From NCBI GenBank assembly GCA_903928365.1, contig CAIYQV010000160.1, positions 1-5,359 on the forward strand: DNA of 5,359 bases, given 5' to 3'. The notes under the pieces are model-generated. The model was given only the letters and a program-made list of their open reading frames with translations, searched no databases and was not told where the DNA came from. Made by a program: the position numbers and the translations under genes. Within the stretch, counting starts at the first letter, position 1. Each line of letters begins with the position of its first letter. Positions 1 through 5,359 of the stretch are shown here, piece after piece. This DNA comes from an uncultured Flavobacteriia bacterium (GTDB taxonomy: Bacteria > Bacteroidota > Bacteroidia > Flavobacteriales_D > Crocinitomicaceae).

Positions 1-11
1 ACGTTAATAAC

Positions 12-350
12 CTATTTCTTTTTGAGCAGTGAATCGATCTCTGCTGCATAATCCATGGAATCATCAATGTAGAAAGCAAGATCAGGAATCTTACGCATAT
101 TTTTTAGCCTCTTGCCCACTTCACCTCTGATCTTCCCCGTATGCTGCCGAATGTTTTCAACGACCACTTTCTTATCAGGACCGGCAAAAACCGATAAGTA
201 ACATTTAGCCAATGAAAGGTCTGCTGTCACTCTGACTGCCGTCACCGAAACCATTGCCCCGAGACATACCTCTCTTGCATTCTTCTGAAAAAAAAGCGCC
301 ATTTCTTCCTGAATGACCCCTTCGATCTTGTTTTGTCGAATCGAACCCAT
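12..350 (-). CDS. rbfA: Ribosome-binding factor A (30S maturation factor)
   Basis: RbfA is a small KH-fold cytoplasmic protein that binds the 30S subunit and helps late 16S rRNA 5'-end maturation, notably during cold adaptation. The product is 112 residues, a normal family length. Seen in the sequence: an N-terminal helix (residues about 4-24), the core strand pair VSVTAVRVTADLSLAKCYLS at about 34-53 that matches the family pattern V-T-x-V-x-V-(S/T)-x-D-L-S-x-A-K, then a helix with HTGKIRGEVGKRL and the conserved P-D-L-x-F-x-x-D-D-S segment near the C-terminus. The helix kink, usually Ala-x-Gly, reads His-Thr-Gly. The frame stays open upstream to 428, but I chose the ATG at 348-350. The 26 extra residues do not resemble RbfA, and the promoter-like TATTTTTG at 355-362 would place transcription start next to this ATG. 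The stop is TAG. It is divergent from the ABC transporter gene. Confidence 0.93.
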   Translation of the reverse strand: MGSIRQNKIEGVIQEEMALFFQKNAREVCLGAMVSVTAVRVTADLSLAKCYLSVFAGPDKKVVVENIRQHTGKIRGEVGKRLKNMRKIPDLAFYIDDSMDYAAEIDSLLKKK

Positions 351-354
351 GCCG

Positions 355-362
355 CAAAAATA
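355..362 (-). promoter_or_regulatory. Bacteroidota -7 promoter element for rbfA
   Basis: The minus strand reads TATTTTTG, a full match to the Bacteroidota sigma-A consensus TAnnTTTG. Only four bases (CGGC) separate it from the rbfA ATG, so the transcript should start at or within a few bases of the start codon. No clean TTG -33 element is present. The nearest candidate is TTTC at 381-384, 18 bases upstream. The motif match is directly visible; promoter activity is inferred. Confidence 0.6.
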
Positions 363-378
363 CGAATACTTGCTGCCG

Positions 379-412
379 TTGAAACACCCGTGAGAAACAA
401 AACTTATCTTTG
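379..412 (+). promoter_or_regulatory. Bacteroidota promoter (-33 TTG / -7 TATCTTTG) for the ABC transporter
   Basis: TTG at 379-381 and TATCTTTG at 405-412 are separated by 23 bases, at the long end of the spacing reported for TTG / TAnnTTTG promoters in Flavobacterium. Only five bases (TTCCG) lie between the -7 element and the ATG at 418. There is no room for a Shine-Dalgarno sequence on the transcript, which suggests leaderless translation. The element lies within the 67-bp region shared with the divergent rbfA promoter. Confidence 0.6.
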
Positions 413-417
413 TTCCG

Positions 418-2259
418 ATGAAAGACATCCTTCAGATCTACAGATATACCTTCGCTTACCGCGGAAGAGCCATTCTCGTGATCCTGTGCAATTTATTGTT
501 CGTGCTGTTCAATTTACTTTCACTGGTACTTTTCATTCCCTTCCTGCAACTGATATTCAATCCAAAAAAGCAATATGATCTGATCAAGCCTGTGTGGGAT
601 GGCAGTGTTGGAGGGATTATCAGCTACACCAAGGACAAATATCAATACTTCATGCAGGAAATGGTCAATACTGACCCCAAACAAGCGCTGTTTTTTGTTT
701 GTATCTCTGTTTTTCTGGCTTTTTTCCTGAAAAATCTTTTTCGCTATGGTGCTGTTTGGCATCAATCCGAATTGCGAATGGCGGTCGTACGCGATCTTCG
801 GAATCAGCTTTTTCACAAGGCGTTGATCCTACCCTTATCCTTCTACACCAATGAGCGTAAAGGAGACATCATGGCACGGATGAACAGTGATGTTGGAGAG
901 ATCGAAATTGCGGTGGTTGCCATACTTGAACTGATCTACCGTGAGCCCATAGCCATCATCATCAATGTGGGAACATTGATCTACCTTAGTCCTCAACTCA
1001 CAGCTATTTCCTTTGTTTTGTTGCCGGTATCAGCACTCGTTATTTCACGCATTGGTAAAAGCCTGAAGAAAACCGCCAAGAGTGGACAAGAGCAGATGGG
1101 ATTGCTATTTTCGAGCATTGATGAAGGGCTGGGAGGAATTCGCATCATAAAAGCCTTCAATGCGATCGACCAGATCTATTCGGCATTTCAGAAAGTCAAC
1201 CTGAAACATCAGCAACTCATCACTAAAACCTTCAGGAAACGTGATCTTTCACCTATTCTGAATGAGACGTTAGGTGCAGGCGTCATGTTGAGCCTGGTTT
1301 GGTTTGGCGGCTCGATGATCATTGATATGAAAGGAGGAGAAACACTCACAGGTGAAGTCTTCATTACGTTTATCATTGTATTCTCACAACTTTTACGACC
1401 TATTCAGGGAATTTCTACCAACATTGGTTTTCTCAACAAGGCCAAAGCATCTCAAGACAGAATCAATGAAATATTGGAAAGTGATGAAAAAATCACGGAG
1501 ATCGCTGACCCAATAAAACTCCCCGAATTAAACCGTGGAATTCGCTATGAAAACGTTTCGTTCAAATACCAGGATGACTTTGTCTTAAAAAATATTAATC
1601 TGGATTTACCAGTAGGAAAAAGTGTTGCCCTGGTGGGTGAATCGGGAAGTGGCAAGTCGACCATGGGCGATCTTCTTCCAAGATTCTATGACGTTACTGA
1701 CGGCACCATCTATTTTGATGATGTACCTCTCAAAAATTGTTCAATACGAGACTTGAGAGGTCATATCGGCATTGTTTCTCAGGAATCCATCTTGTTCAAT
1801 GCCTCTGTTAGAGAAAATATTGCCTTTGGAATGCCTGAGGCGACCATGGACGAAATCATCGAAGCGGCAAAGATTGCCAACGCTCATGAATTCATTTCTG
1901 CTATGGAAATGGGATACGAATCAAACATTGGCGAACGAGGCAGCAAGCTTTCAGGCGGACAAAGACAACGGATCAGTATCGCCAGAGCTGTTTTAAAAAA
2001 CCCAGCTATTCTTATCCTTGACGAGGCCACATCGGCACTCGATACCGAATCGGAAAAACTTGTACAGGGCGCCTTGGATATACTCATGAAAGACAGAACA
2101 ACCCTGATTATTGCGCACAGACTTTCTACTATACGCAATGCAGATGAGATCATCGTACTTTCCAAAGGAGAGATTAAAGAACGAGGAAAGCATACAGATC
2201 TAATGGCACAAAAGGGAATGTATTTTAACCTTTGTTCGTTACAAGGAATTCATTCCTGA
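418..2259 (+). CDS. MsbA-type ABC half-transporter (fused permease and ATPase)
   Basis: This is an inner-membrane ABC exporter half-molecule of 613 residues, expected to act as a homodimer. Its family includes MsbA (lipid A-core flippase) and many lipid, peptide and drug exporters, and the substrate here is not determinable from sequence. The membrane domain has six predicted helices: about 18-47, 88-113, a TM3-TM4 region at 165-213, 285-303 and 312-333. The periplasmic stretch between TM1 and TM2 (about 48-87) is longer than in E. coli MsbA. The nucleotide-binding domain is complete: A-loop Tyr384, Walker A GESGSGKST at 407-415 (Lys413), Q-loop Gln455, X-loop GERG at 505-508, signature LSGGQ at 511-515, Walker B ILILD with catalytic Glu536, D-loop SALD at 539-542 and H-loop His567. 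The ATG at 418 is chosen because a promoter element ends five bases before it and the helix layout starts normally. It is probably transcribed alone, since no gene follows closely on the same strand. MsbA is the leading guess because the gene is single and the lineage Gram-negative, but I withhold the symbol. Confidence 0.93.
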   Translation: MKDILQIYRYTFAYRGRAILVILCNLLFVLFNLLSLVLFIPFLQLIFNPKKQYDLIKPVWDGSVGGIISYTKDKYQYFMQEMVNTDPKQALFFVCISVFLAFFLKNLFRYGAVWHQSELRMAVVRDLRNQLFHKALILPLSFYTNERKGDIMARMNSDVGEIEIAVVAILELIYREPIAIIINVGTLIYLSPQLTAISFVLLPVSALVISRIGKSLKKTAKSGQEQMGLLFSSIDEGLGGIRIIKAFNAIDQIYSAFQKVNLKHQQLITKTFRKRDLSPILNETLGAGVMLSLVWFGGSMIIDMKGGETLTGEVFITFIIVFSQLLRPIQGISTNIGFLNKAKASQDRINEILESDEKITEIADPIKLPELNRGIRYENVSFKYQDDFVLKNINLDLPVGKSVALVGESGSGKSTMGDLLPRFYDVTDGTIYFDDVPLKNCSIRDLRGHIGIVSQESILFNASVRENIAFGMPEATMDEIIEAAKIANAHEFISAMEMGYESNIGERGSKLSGGQRQRISIARAVLKNPAILILDEATSALDTESEKLVQGALDILMKDRTTLIIAHRLSTIRNADEIIVLSKGEIKERGKHTDLMAQKGMYFNLCSLQGIHS

Positions 2260-2279
2260 ATAAAAGTCCCTTTCATCCA

Positions 2280-2300
2280 TTGAAATAAATTGAAAATAAA
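2280..2300. repeat. Short AT-rich imperfect tandem repeat
   Basis: TTGAAATAAA (2280-2289) is followed directly by TTGAAAATAAA (2290-2300), two near-identical units that differ by one inserted A. They lie 21 bases after the transporter stop codon. The repeat is short enough to be chance in AT-rich spacer DNA, and no function is claimed. Confidence 0.4.
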
Positions 2301-2339
2301 GCAACACAGAACTACCTTTTTACGTTATTCAAAAGTGGT

Positions 2340-2356
2340 GTGCTTTTTGAAAGCAC
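2340..2356. other. Perfect 7-bp hairpin in the spacer before the secreted protein
   Basis: GTGCTTT (2340-2346) and AAAGCAC (2350-2356) are exact inverted repeats around a three-base TTG loop. An alternative register pairs GGTG (2337-2340) with CACC (2354-2357). It sits about 80 bases after the transporter stop codon and about 34 bases before the next start. No T-run follows on the plus strand, so it is not a standard intrinsic terminator. It could be a weak terminator, an mRNA 3'-end structure or a protein-binding site. The rest of 2260-2389 holds no ORF with coding character. Confidence 0.4.
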
Positions 2357-2384
2357 CTCAACCGTAACCGACTTAGCTGTTCAA

Positions 2385-2392
2385 TAAATTTG
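2385..2392 (+). promoter_or_regulatory. TAAATTTG match to the -7 consensus, overlapping the predicted start codon
   Basis: TAAATTTG fits TAnnTTTG exactly, but its last three bases are the TTG start codon of the downstream gene, and no TTG -33 element lies 17-23 bases upstream. If it were a working promoter, transcription would begin downstream of the TTG, and the signal peptide could not be translated from that transcript. It is therefore either a chance match or a sign that the start assignment is incomplete. Confidence 0.25.
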
Positions 2393-4774
2393 AAGTTATT
2401 CAGAAACATACTGATCCTTATCACTTTCCTAATACGTTACAGCGTTTATGGACAGCTTGTTACAACCCCTGGCGCTCCTGCTTCATCGCTTGTGCAAAAT
2501 GTACTTCTTGGTCCTGGGGTAACGGTTTCCAATATCCTTTACAATGGGAGTCCGTCCGCGATCAGCGAGTTTACAGCGAGTGGAACCAATTTAGGAATAG
2601 CGAGTGGCATTGTTATGACCACCGGCACGACGTACAACAATGACGCCGGACCACATGGCCCGAATGACCAGTCGAACTCGGGAGTAGATAATAGTTATGG
2701 GGGATCCGGATTACTCACGGGTATAATTGGAGGAACACAAACCTATAATGCGGCCACGCTGGAATTTGATTTCATTCCTTATTCCGATACCGTACGTTTC
2801 AAATATGTTTTTGGATCCGAAGAATATCCTGAATTTGCGCCACCGAATAATTCCTCCTACAACGACGTTTTCGGTTTCTTCATATCCGGTCCTGGAATTA
2901 CAGGGAATCAAAATATTGCCCGGTTACCATCCGGTTCGATCGTATCCATCAACAATGTCAATCAGGTAACTAATCCTGCCTATTTCAATAACAATGGAGA
3001 TGGCAGCAACAGTCCTTTCAACTCTTCTCCAATGTACATTCAGTACGATGGTTTTACTGACGTGCTCACAGCTTCCTCGAAAGTCCAATGTGGGGAAACC
3101 TATCACCTGATTCTGGCTATTGCTGACGTGGGTGATGGCATTTATGACTCCGGTATTTTTCTTGAAGCAAATTCCCTTTCATCCAATACACCGGTTGAGA
3201 TAAGTTATGAATTATCCCAGATTGCATTCCCTTCCAATCCGGATGAAATGGCAGAGGGTTGCGTATCCACTACTATCACCATTGAAAGAGGCGGAAATAC
3301 AGGCAGTGCACTAACCATTCCGATCACGGTATCTGGAACTGCAACTTCTGGAATGGATTACACGGCCCTTCCAACCTCTATTACCATTCCTGCAGGACAA
3401 TCTACGGTCACTCTAACGCTCGATGCACTCGCCGATGCGCTTACCGAAAGTGAAGAGACCATTTCTATTTCTTTTCAAATTACCGACCCATGTGGCAACG
3501 TGAACCCGATCGTCGTCGATTTGAGCATCGGTGATGTACAGCCCGTAACTGTAAGTGTCGAGAGCGGAACCATAGTTTGTCCCGGTGATGATGTTGAATT
3601 GATGGCTGCCGCTGCCGGAGGTGTGGGCCCATATACTTATAGCTGGAACACGGGAGAAAACACTTCTTCCATCTTTGTCACACCTACCAGTACGCAGACT
3701 TTTACTGTATCGGTCACAGACAATTGCCTAAACCAAACAGCTACTGGATCCGGGACTGTTGATGTCCCTGTTTATCCACCAATCGTTATCAATGAGTCCG
3801 CTGACATCACTGAAATCTGTCCTTACATACCTTCCCAACTGGAAACAAACGTTACAGGAGGAGCTGGAAATTATACGTATCAATGGTCGGATGATACCGG
3901 CGCACTTATTGGGGATCAAAGCACTGAAGTCGTCACTCCTTCACAGACAACTACCTATACGATCACCATCACCGATCAGTGCGGCATCACTTCGACAGCT
4001 GACATTTTGTATACGATCACCAGTCCACCGCTCATCATCACCCTAACTCCGAATGTTGAAATTTGTCCTGGAGACAGCGCATTAATAACGGTATCTGCGA
4101 CAGGAGGATATGGTCAATACTATTATGCCTGGGTAGAAACCGGCCAGACAACGGCTTCCATCTGGGTCAAACCTTCTCAAACGACCACTTATCATGTGAA
4201 TGTTTCTGATGAATGCCAGACTTTTAGTGTTCCGGGAAGTAGCACCGTCAGCGTGGTCCGACCAAATGCGGATTTCATTGTAACGAGCCATACGTTGTTC
4301 GATAATGTACCTGTTACCTTTCAAAACTTAACATCCAACGGAAACACCTATCAGTGGTATTTTGGAGATGGCAATTCCTCGACAATTGTACATCCTAACA
4401 ACACTTATGCTGAGCCAGGAACCTATTATGTCACATTGATTGCCACAGATGAAAAAGGCTGTAAAGACACGATCATTAAACCTATTTCGATCGAAGAAGG
4501 CTACTATGTTTATGTGCCGAATACCTTTACGCCGGATGGCTTCAGATTTAACAACTTGTTCGAAGCCAGTACAGTTGGTGTGCAAGAATTGAAAGTGCGG
4601 ATTTTTAACCGATGGGGCCAACTCCTTTTCGAATCGGATGATCAGGATTTTCAATGGGACGGAACCTACAAAGGACTACCAGTGCAAGACGGCACCTATA
4701 TTTGGCGGATCAATTTTAAAACCAATTCCGGACGGGATATGCTTATCACCGGTCACATAAATTGTATACGATAG
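2390..4774 (+). CDS. Secreted choice-of-anchor L / PKD-repeat protein with type B T9SS sorting domain
   Basis: The product is a 794-residue protein predicted to cross the inner membrane by Sec and the outer membrane by the type IX secretion system, ending on the cell surface or in the medium. Order of parts: signal peptide (1-21; basic KLFR, hydrophobic ILILITFLI, cleavage likely before Gln22); choice-of-anchor L domain (about 34-265) with the typical FGSEEYPEF at 141-149, YNDVFGFFISGPG and a closing DGIYDSGIFLEA; a Calx-beta-like strand domain (about 285-382, with GTATSGMDY and IPAGQST); three tandem Ig/PKD-like modules (about 385-623); a PKD domain (about 625-702) with YFGDGN and a GTYYVTL strand; and a CHU_C / TIGR04131-type sorting domain (709-794) opening VPNTFTPDG, with FNRWGQLLF and WDGTYKGLPVQDGTYIW. 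The last residues are GHINCIR, where the family usually ends like GxVxLIR. The start is TTG; the upstream frame has no ATG or GTG before a stop at 2348. The first downstream GTG (codon 35) and ATG (codon 76) would remove the signal peptide. Adhesion or matrix binding is plausible, but no enzyme motif is visible and the ligand is unknown. Confidence 0.9.
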   Translation: MKLFRNILILITFLIRYSVYGQLVTTPGAPASSLVQNVLLGPGVTVSNILYNGSPSAISEFTASGTNLGIASGIVMTTGTTYNNDAGPHGPNDQSNSGVDNSYGGSGLLTGIIGGTQTYNAATLEFDFIPYSDTVRFKYVFGSEEYPEFAPPNNSSYNDVFGFFISGPGITGNQNIARLPSGSIVSINNVNQVTNPAYFNNNGDGSNSPFNSSPMYIQYDGFTDVLTASSKVQCGETYHLILAIADVGDGIYDSGIFLEANSLSSNTPVEISYELSQIAFPSNPDEMAEGCVSTTITIERGGNTGSALTIPITVSGTATSGMDYTALPTSITIPAGQSTVTLTLDALADALTESEETISISFQITDPCGNVNPIVVDLSIGDVQPVTVSVESGTIVCPGDDVELMAAAAGGVGPYTYSWNTGENTSSIFVTPTSTQTFTVSVTDNCLNQTATGSGTVDVPVYPPIVINESADITEICPYIPSQLETNVTGGAGNYTYQWSDDTGALIGDQSTEVVTPSQTTTYTITITDQCGITSTADILYTITSPPLIITLTPNVEICPGDSALITVSATGGYGQYYYAWVETGQTTASIWVKPSQTTTYHVNVSDECQTFSVPGSSTVSVVRPNADFIVTSHTLFDNVPVTFQNLTSNGNTYQWYFGDGNSSTIVHPNNTYAEPGTYYVTLIATDEKGCKDTIIKPISIEEGYYVYVPNTFTPDGFRFNNLFEASTVGVQELKVRIFNRWGQLLFESDDQDFQWDGTYKGLPVQDGTYIWRINFKTNSGRDMLITGHINCIR
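3542..4258 (+). repeat. Three tandem Ig/PKD-like modules inside the secreted protein
   Basis: Residues 385-460, 464-545 and 548-623 are diverged copies of one module of roughly 75-80 residues. Each begins with a short strand and I-C-P (CPGD in copies 1 and 3, CPYI in copy 2), continues to a G-G-x-G-x-Y-x-Y-x-W core, then a (T/S)-x-T-T-(T/F) strand with VTP or VKP, and closes with D-(N/Q/E)-C. One cysteine pair per copy recurs at C397/C446, C477/C531 and C559/C609, which suggests one intramodule disulphide each. The copies are too diverged at DNA level to be recent duplications. Confidence 0.75.
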
Positions 4775-4777
4775 GTC

Positions 4778-5359
4778 TTACAGGGACTTGGTTCTACCCC
4801 CATCAACCGGCACATTTATACCGTTAATATAAGAAGCGGCAGGCGATGCTAGAAAAGCAATGGCAGCAGCAATTTCCTCAGGCTGAGCGATACGTTTCAT
4901 AGGTGTCTCCGAAGCCATTTCTTCAAAAACCTGGTCAACCGTCTCATTGTGCTTCTGGGCTTTTACAGATGCAATAGACTGAAGTCTTGATGTATTCGTT
5001 GCACCCGGTAAAACGTTGTTCACTGTAATACCAAATCCACCTAACTCATTTGCTAACGTTTTACTCCAATTAGCAACCGCTCCCCTAATGGTATTGGAAA
5101 CTCCCAAGTTTGGCAATGGCTGCTTGACCGATGTAGAAATCACATTGATAATACGACCGTAACCTTCCTCGATCATTCCCGGATAGAGTGCCTGAACAAG
5201 AATGTGATTACATACCAGATGTTGGTTGAAAGCAAGAATAAATTCCTCCGTTGAGGCATCTTTAATTGCGCCACCTTTTGGTCCACCGGTATTATTGATG
5301 AGAATATGCACTTTATGACCACCCGAAACAAACTGACTTATAACCTTTTTCAATTGTTC
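4778..5359 (-). CDS. SDR-family oxidoreductase, 5' end missing at the window edge
   Basis: This is a short-chain dehydrogenase/reductase, FabG-like by overall pattern. The 193 visible residues run to the right window edge with an open frame. The leftmost start-like codon (TTG at 5351-5353) is internal, because two more in-frame codons precede it. About 65-70 N-terminal residues, including the TGxxxGIG cofactor loop, must lie outside. Visible motifs, numbered from the first complete codon: INNTGG at 21-26 (variant of NNAG), helix Asn45, GRIINVIS at 68-75 with catalytic Ser75, NNVLPGATNT at 114-123, PEEIA at 160-164 and terminal VDGG at 185-188. Relative to E. coli FabG the Tyr of YxxxK (Ser+13) is Ser88 and the Lys (Ser+17) is Arg92, reading SNTIR. 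SNxxR-type SDRs are, to my recollection, a recurring subfamily rather than a decay product, and the rest of the fold is intact. Substrate unknown. Its promoter lies beyond 5359, and it converges on the secreted-protein gene. Confidence 0.88.
   Translation of the reverse strand, partial: EQLKKVISQFVSGGHKVHILINNTGGPKGGAIKDASTEEFILAFNQHLVCNHILVQALYPGMIEEGYGRIINVISTSVKQPLPNLGVSNTIRGAVANWSKTLANELGGFGITVNNVLPGATNTSRLQSIASVKAQKHNETVDQVFEEMASETPMKRIAQPEEIAAAIAFLASPAASYINGINVPVDGGRTKSL

Noticed and set aside
381..398. Direct repeat GAAAC (381-385 and 394-398) as a regulator site in the divergent region
   Set aside because: Two five-base copies 13 bases apart are expected by chance, and there is no inverted symmetry or further copy.
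351..428. N-terminal extension of RbfA by 26 residues using the ATG at 426-428
   Set aside because: The extension does not resemble RbfA, would overlap the start of the divergent transporter, and lies upstream of the TATTTTTG promoter element. The ATG at 348-350 gives the normal protein length.
520..816. 98-codon minus-strand open frame opposite the transporter membrane domain
   Set aside because: It is antisense to well-conserved transmembrane coding sequence and has no independent coding evidence.
1884..2193. Minus-strand open frames opposite the ATPase domain
   Set aside because: They lie opposite a highly conserved ABC nucleotide-binding domain, show no recognisable motifs and are explained by the composition of the real gene.
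2244..2257. Inverted repeat AGGAAT-TC-ATTCCT at the transporter stop codon as a terminator
   Set aside because: The loop would be only two to four bases, the stem is AT-rich and no T-run follows. It is probably a chance palindrome around GAATTC.
4328..4654. 108-codon minus-strand open frame opposite the PKD and sorting domains
   Set aside because: It is antisense to clearly assigned domains, has no plausible promoter or family features, and its composition looks like a reverse-frame shadow.
4778..5359. SDR as a degraded pseudogene because the YxxxK motif is missing
   Set aside because: The frame is uninterrupted and all other family motifs are intact. Coordinated Ser/Arg substitution in an SNxxR motif fits a divergent subfamily better than decay.
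1..5359. Mobile element, CRISPR array, tRNA or phage system in the window
   Set aside because: I saw no terminal inverted repeats, transposase or integrase motifs, spaced direct repeats or tRNA-like cloverleaf sequences on either strand.

Overview
The window looks like chromosomal DNA from a free-living member of the Bacteroidota. Two independent lines of evidence support this. One encoded protein has a secretion signal peptide and a C-terminal CHU_C / gliding-motility-type (type B) sorting domain, which is specific to the type IX secretion system of that phylum. The upstream regions also carry TAnnTTTG elements, the -7 promoter motif of Bacteroidota. A Flavobacteriales-like or related lineage is my guess; I cannot name the genus. 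The base composition is moderate, and I see no insertion sequences, tRNAs, rRNAs, CRISPR arrays or phage genes.

Layout. (1) 12-350, minus strand: rbfA, the 30S ribosome maturation factor. (2) 351-417: a 67-bp divergent intergenic region with one TAnnTTTG element per strand, each only 4-5 bases from its start codon, so both transcripts are predicted to be leaderless or nearly so. (3) 418-2259, plus strand: a complete MsbA-type ABC half-transporter (membrane domain fused to ATPase) with every nucleotide-binding motif intact. (4) 2260-2389: a 130-bp spacer holding an AT-rich imperfect tandem repeat and a short perfect hairpin, with no gene. (5) 2390-4774, plus strand: a secreted, multidomain surface or extracellular protein. 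It has a signal peptide, a choice-of-anchor L domain, a Calx-beta-like domain, three tandem Ig/PKD-like modules, a PKD domain and a type B T9SS sorting domain. Its only credible start codon is TTG. (6) 4778-5359, minus strand: the C-terminal three quarters of a short-chain dehydrogenase/reductase (SDR) that runs off the right edge. Its catalytic Tyr and Lys positions are Ser and Arg.

The genes do not form an obvious pathway. rbfA and the transporter share only a divergent promoter region. The surface protein and the SDR converge tail to tail with 3 bases between their stop codons. I find no convincing undescribed system. The items most worth a second look are the atypical SDR active site, the conflict between a promoter-like motif and the TTG start of the secreted protein, and the paired leaderless promoters.
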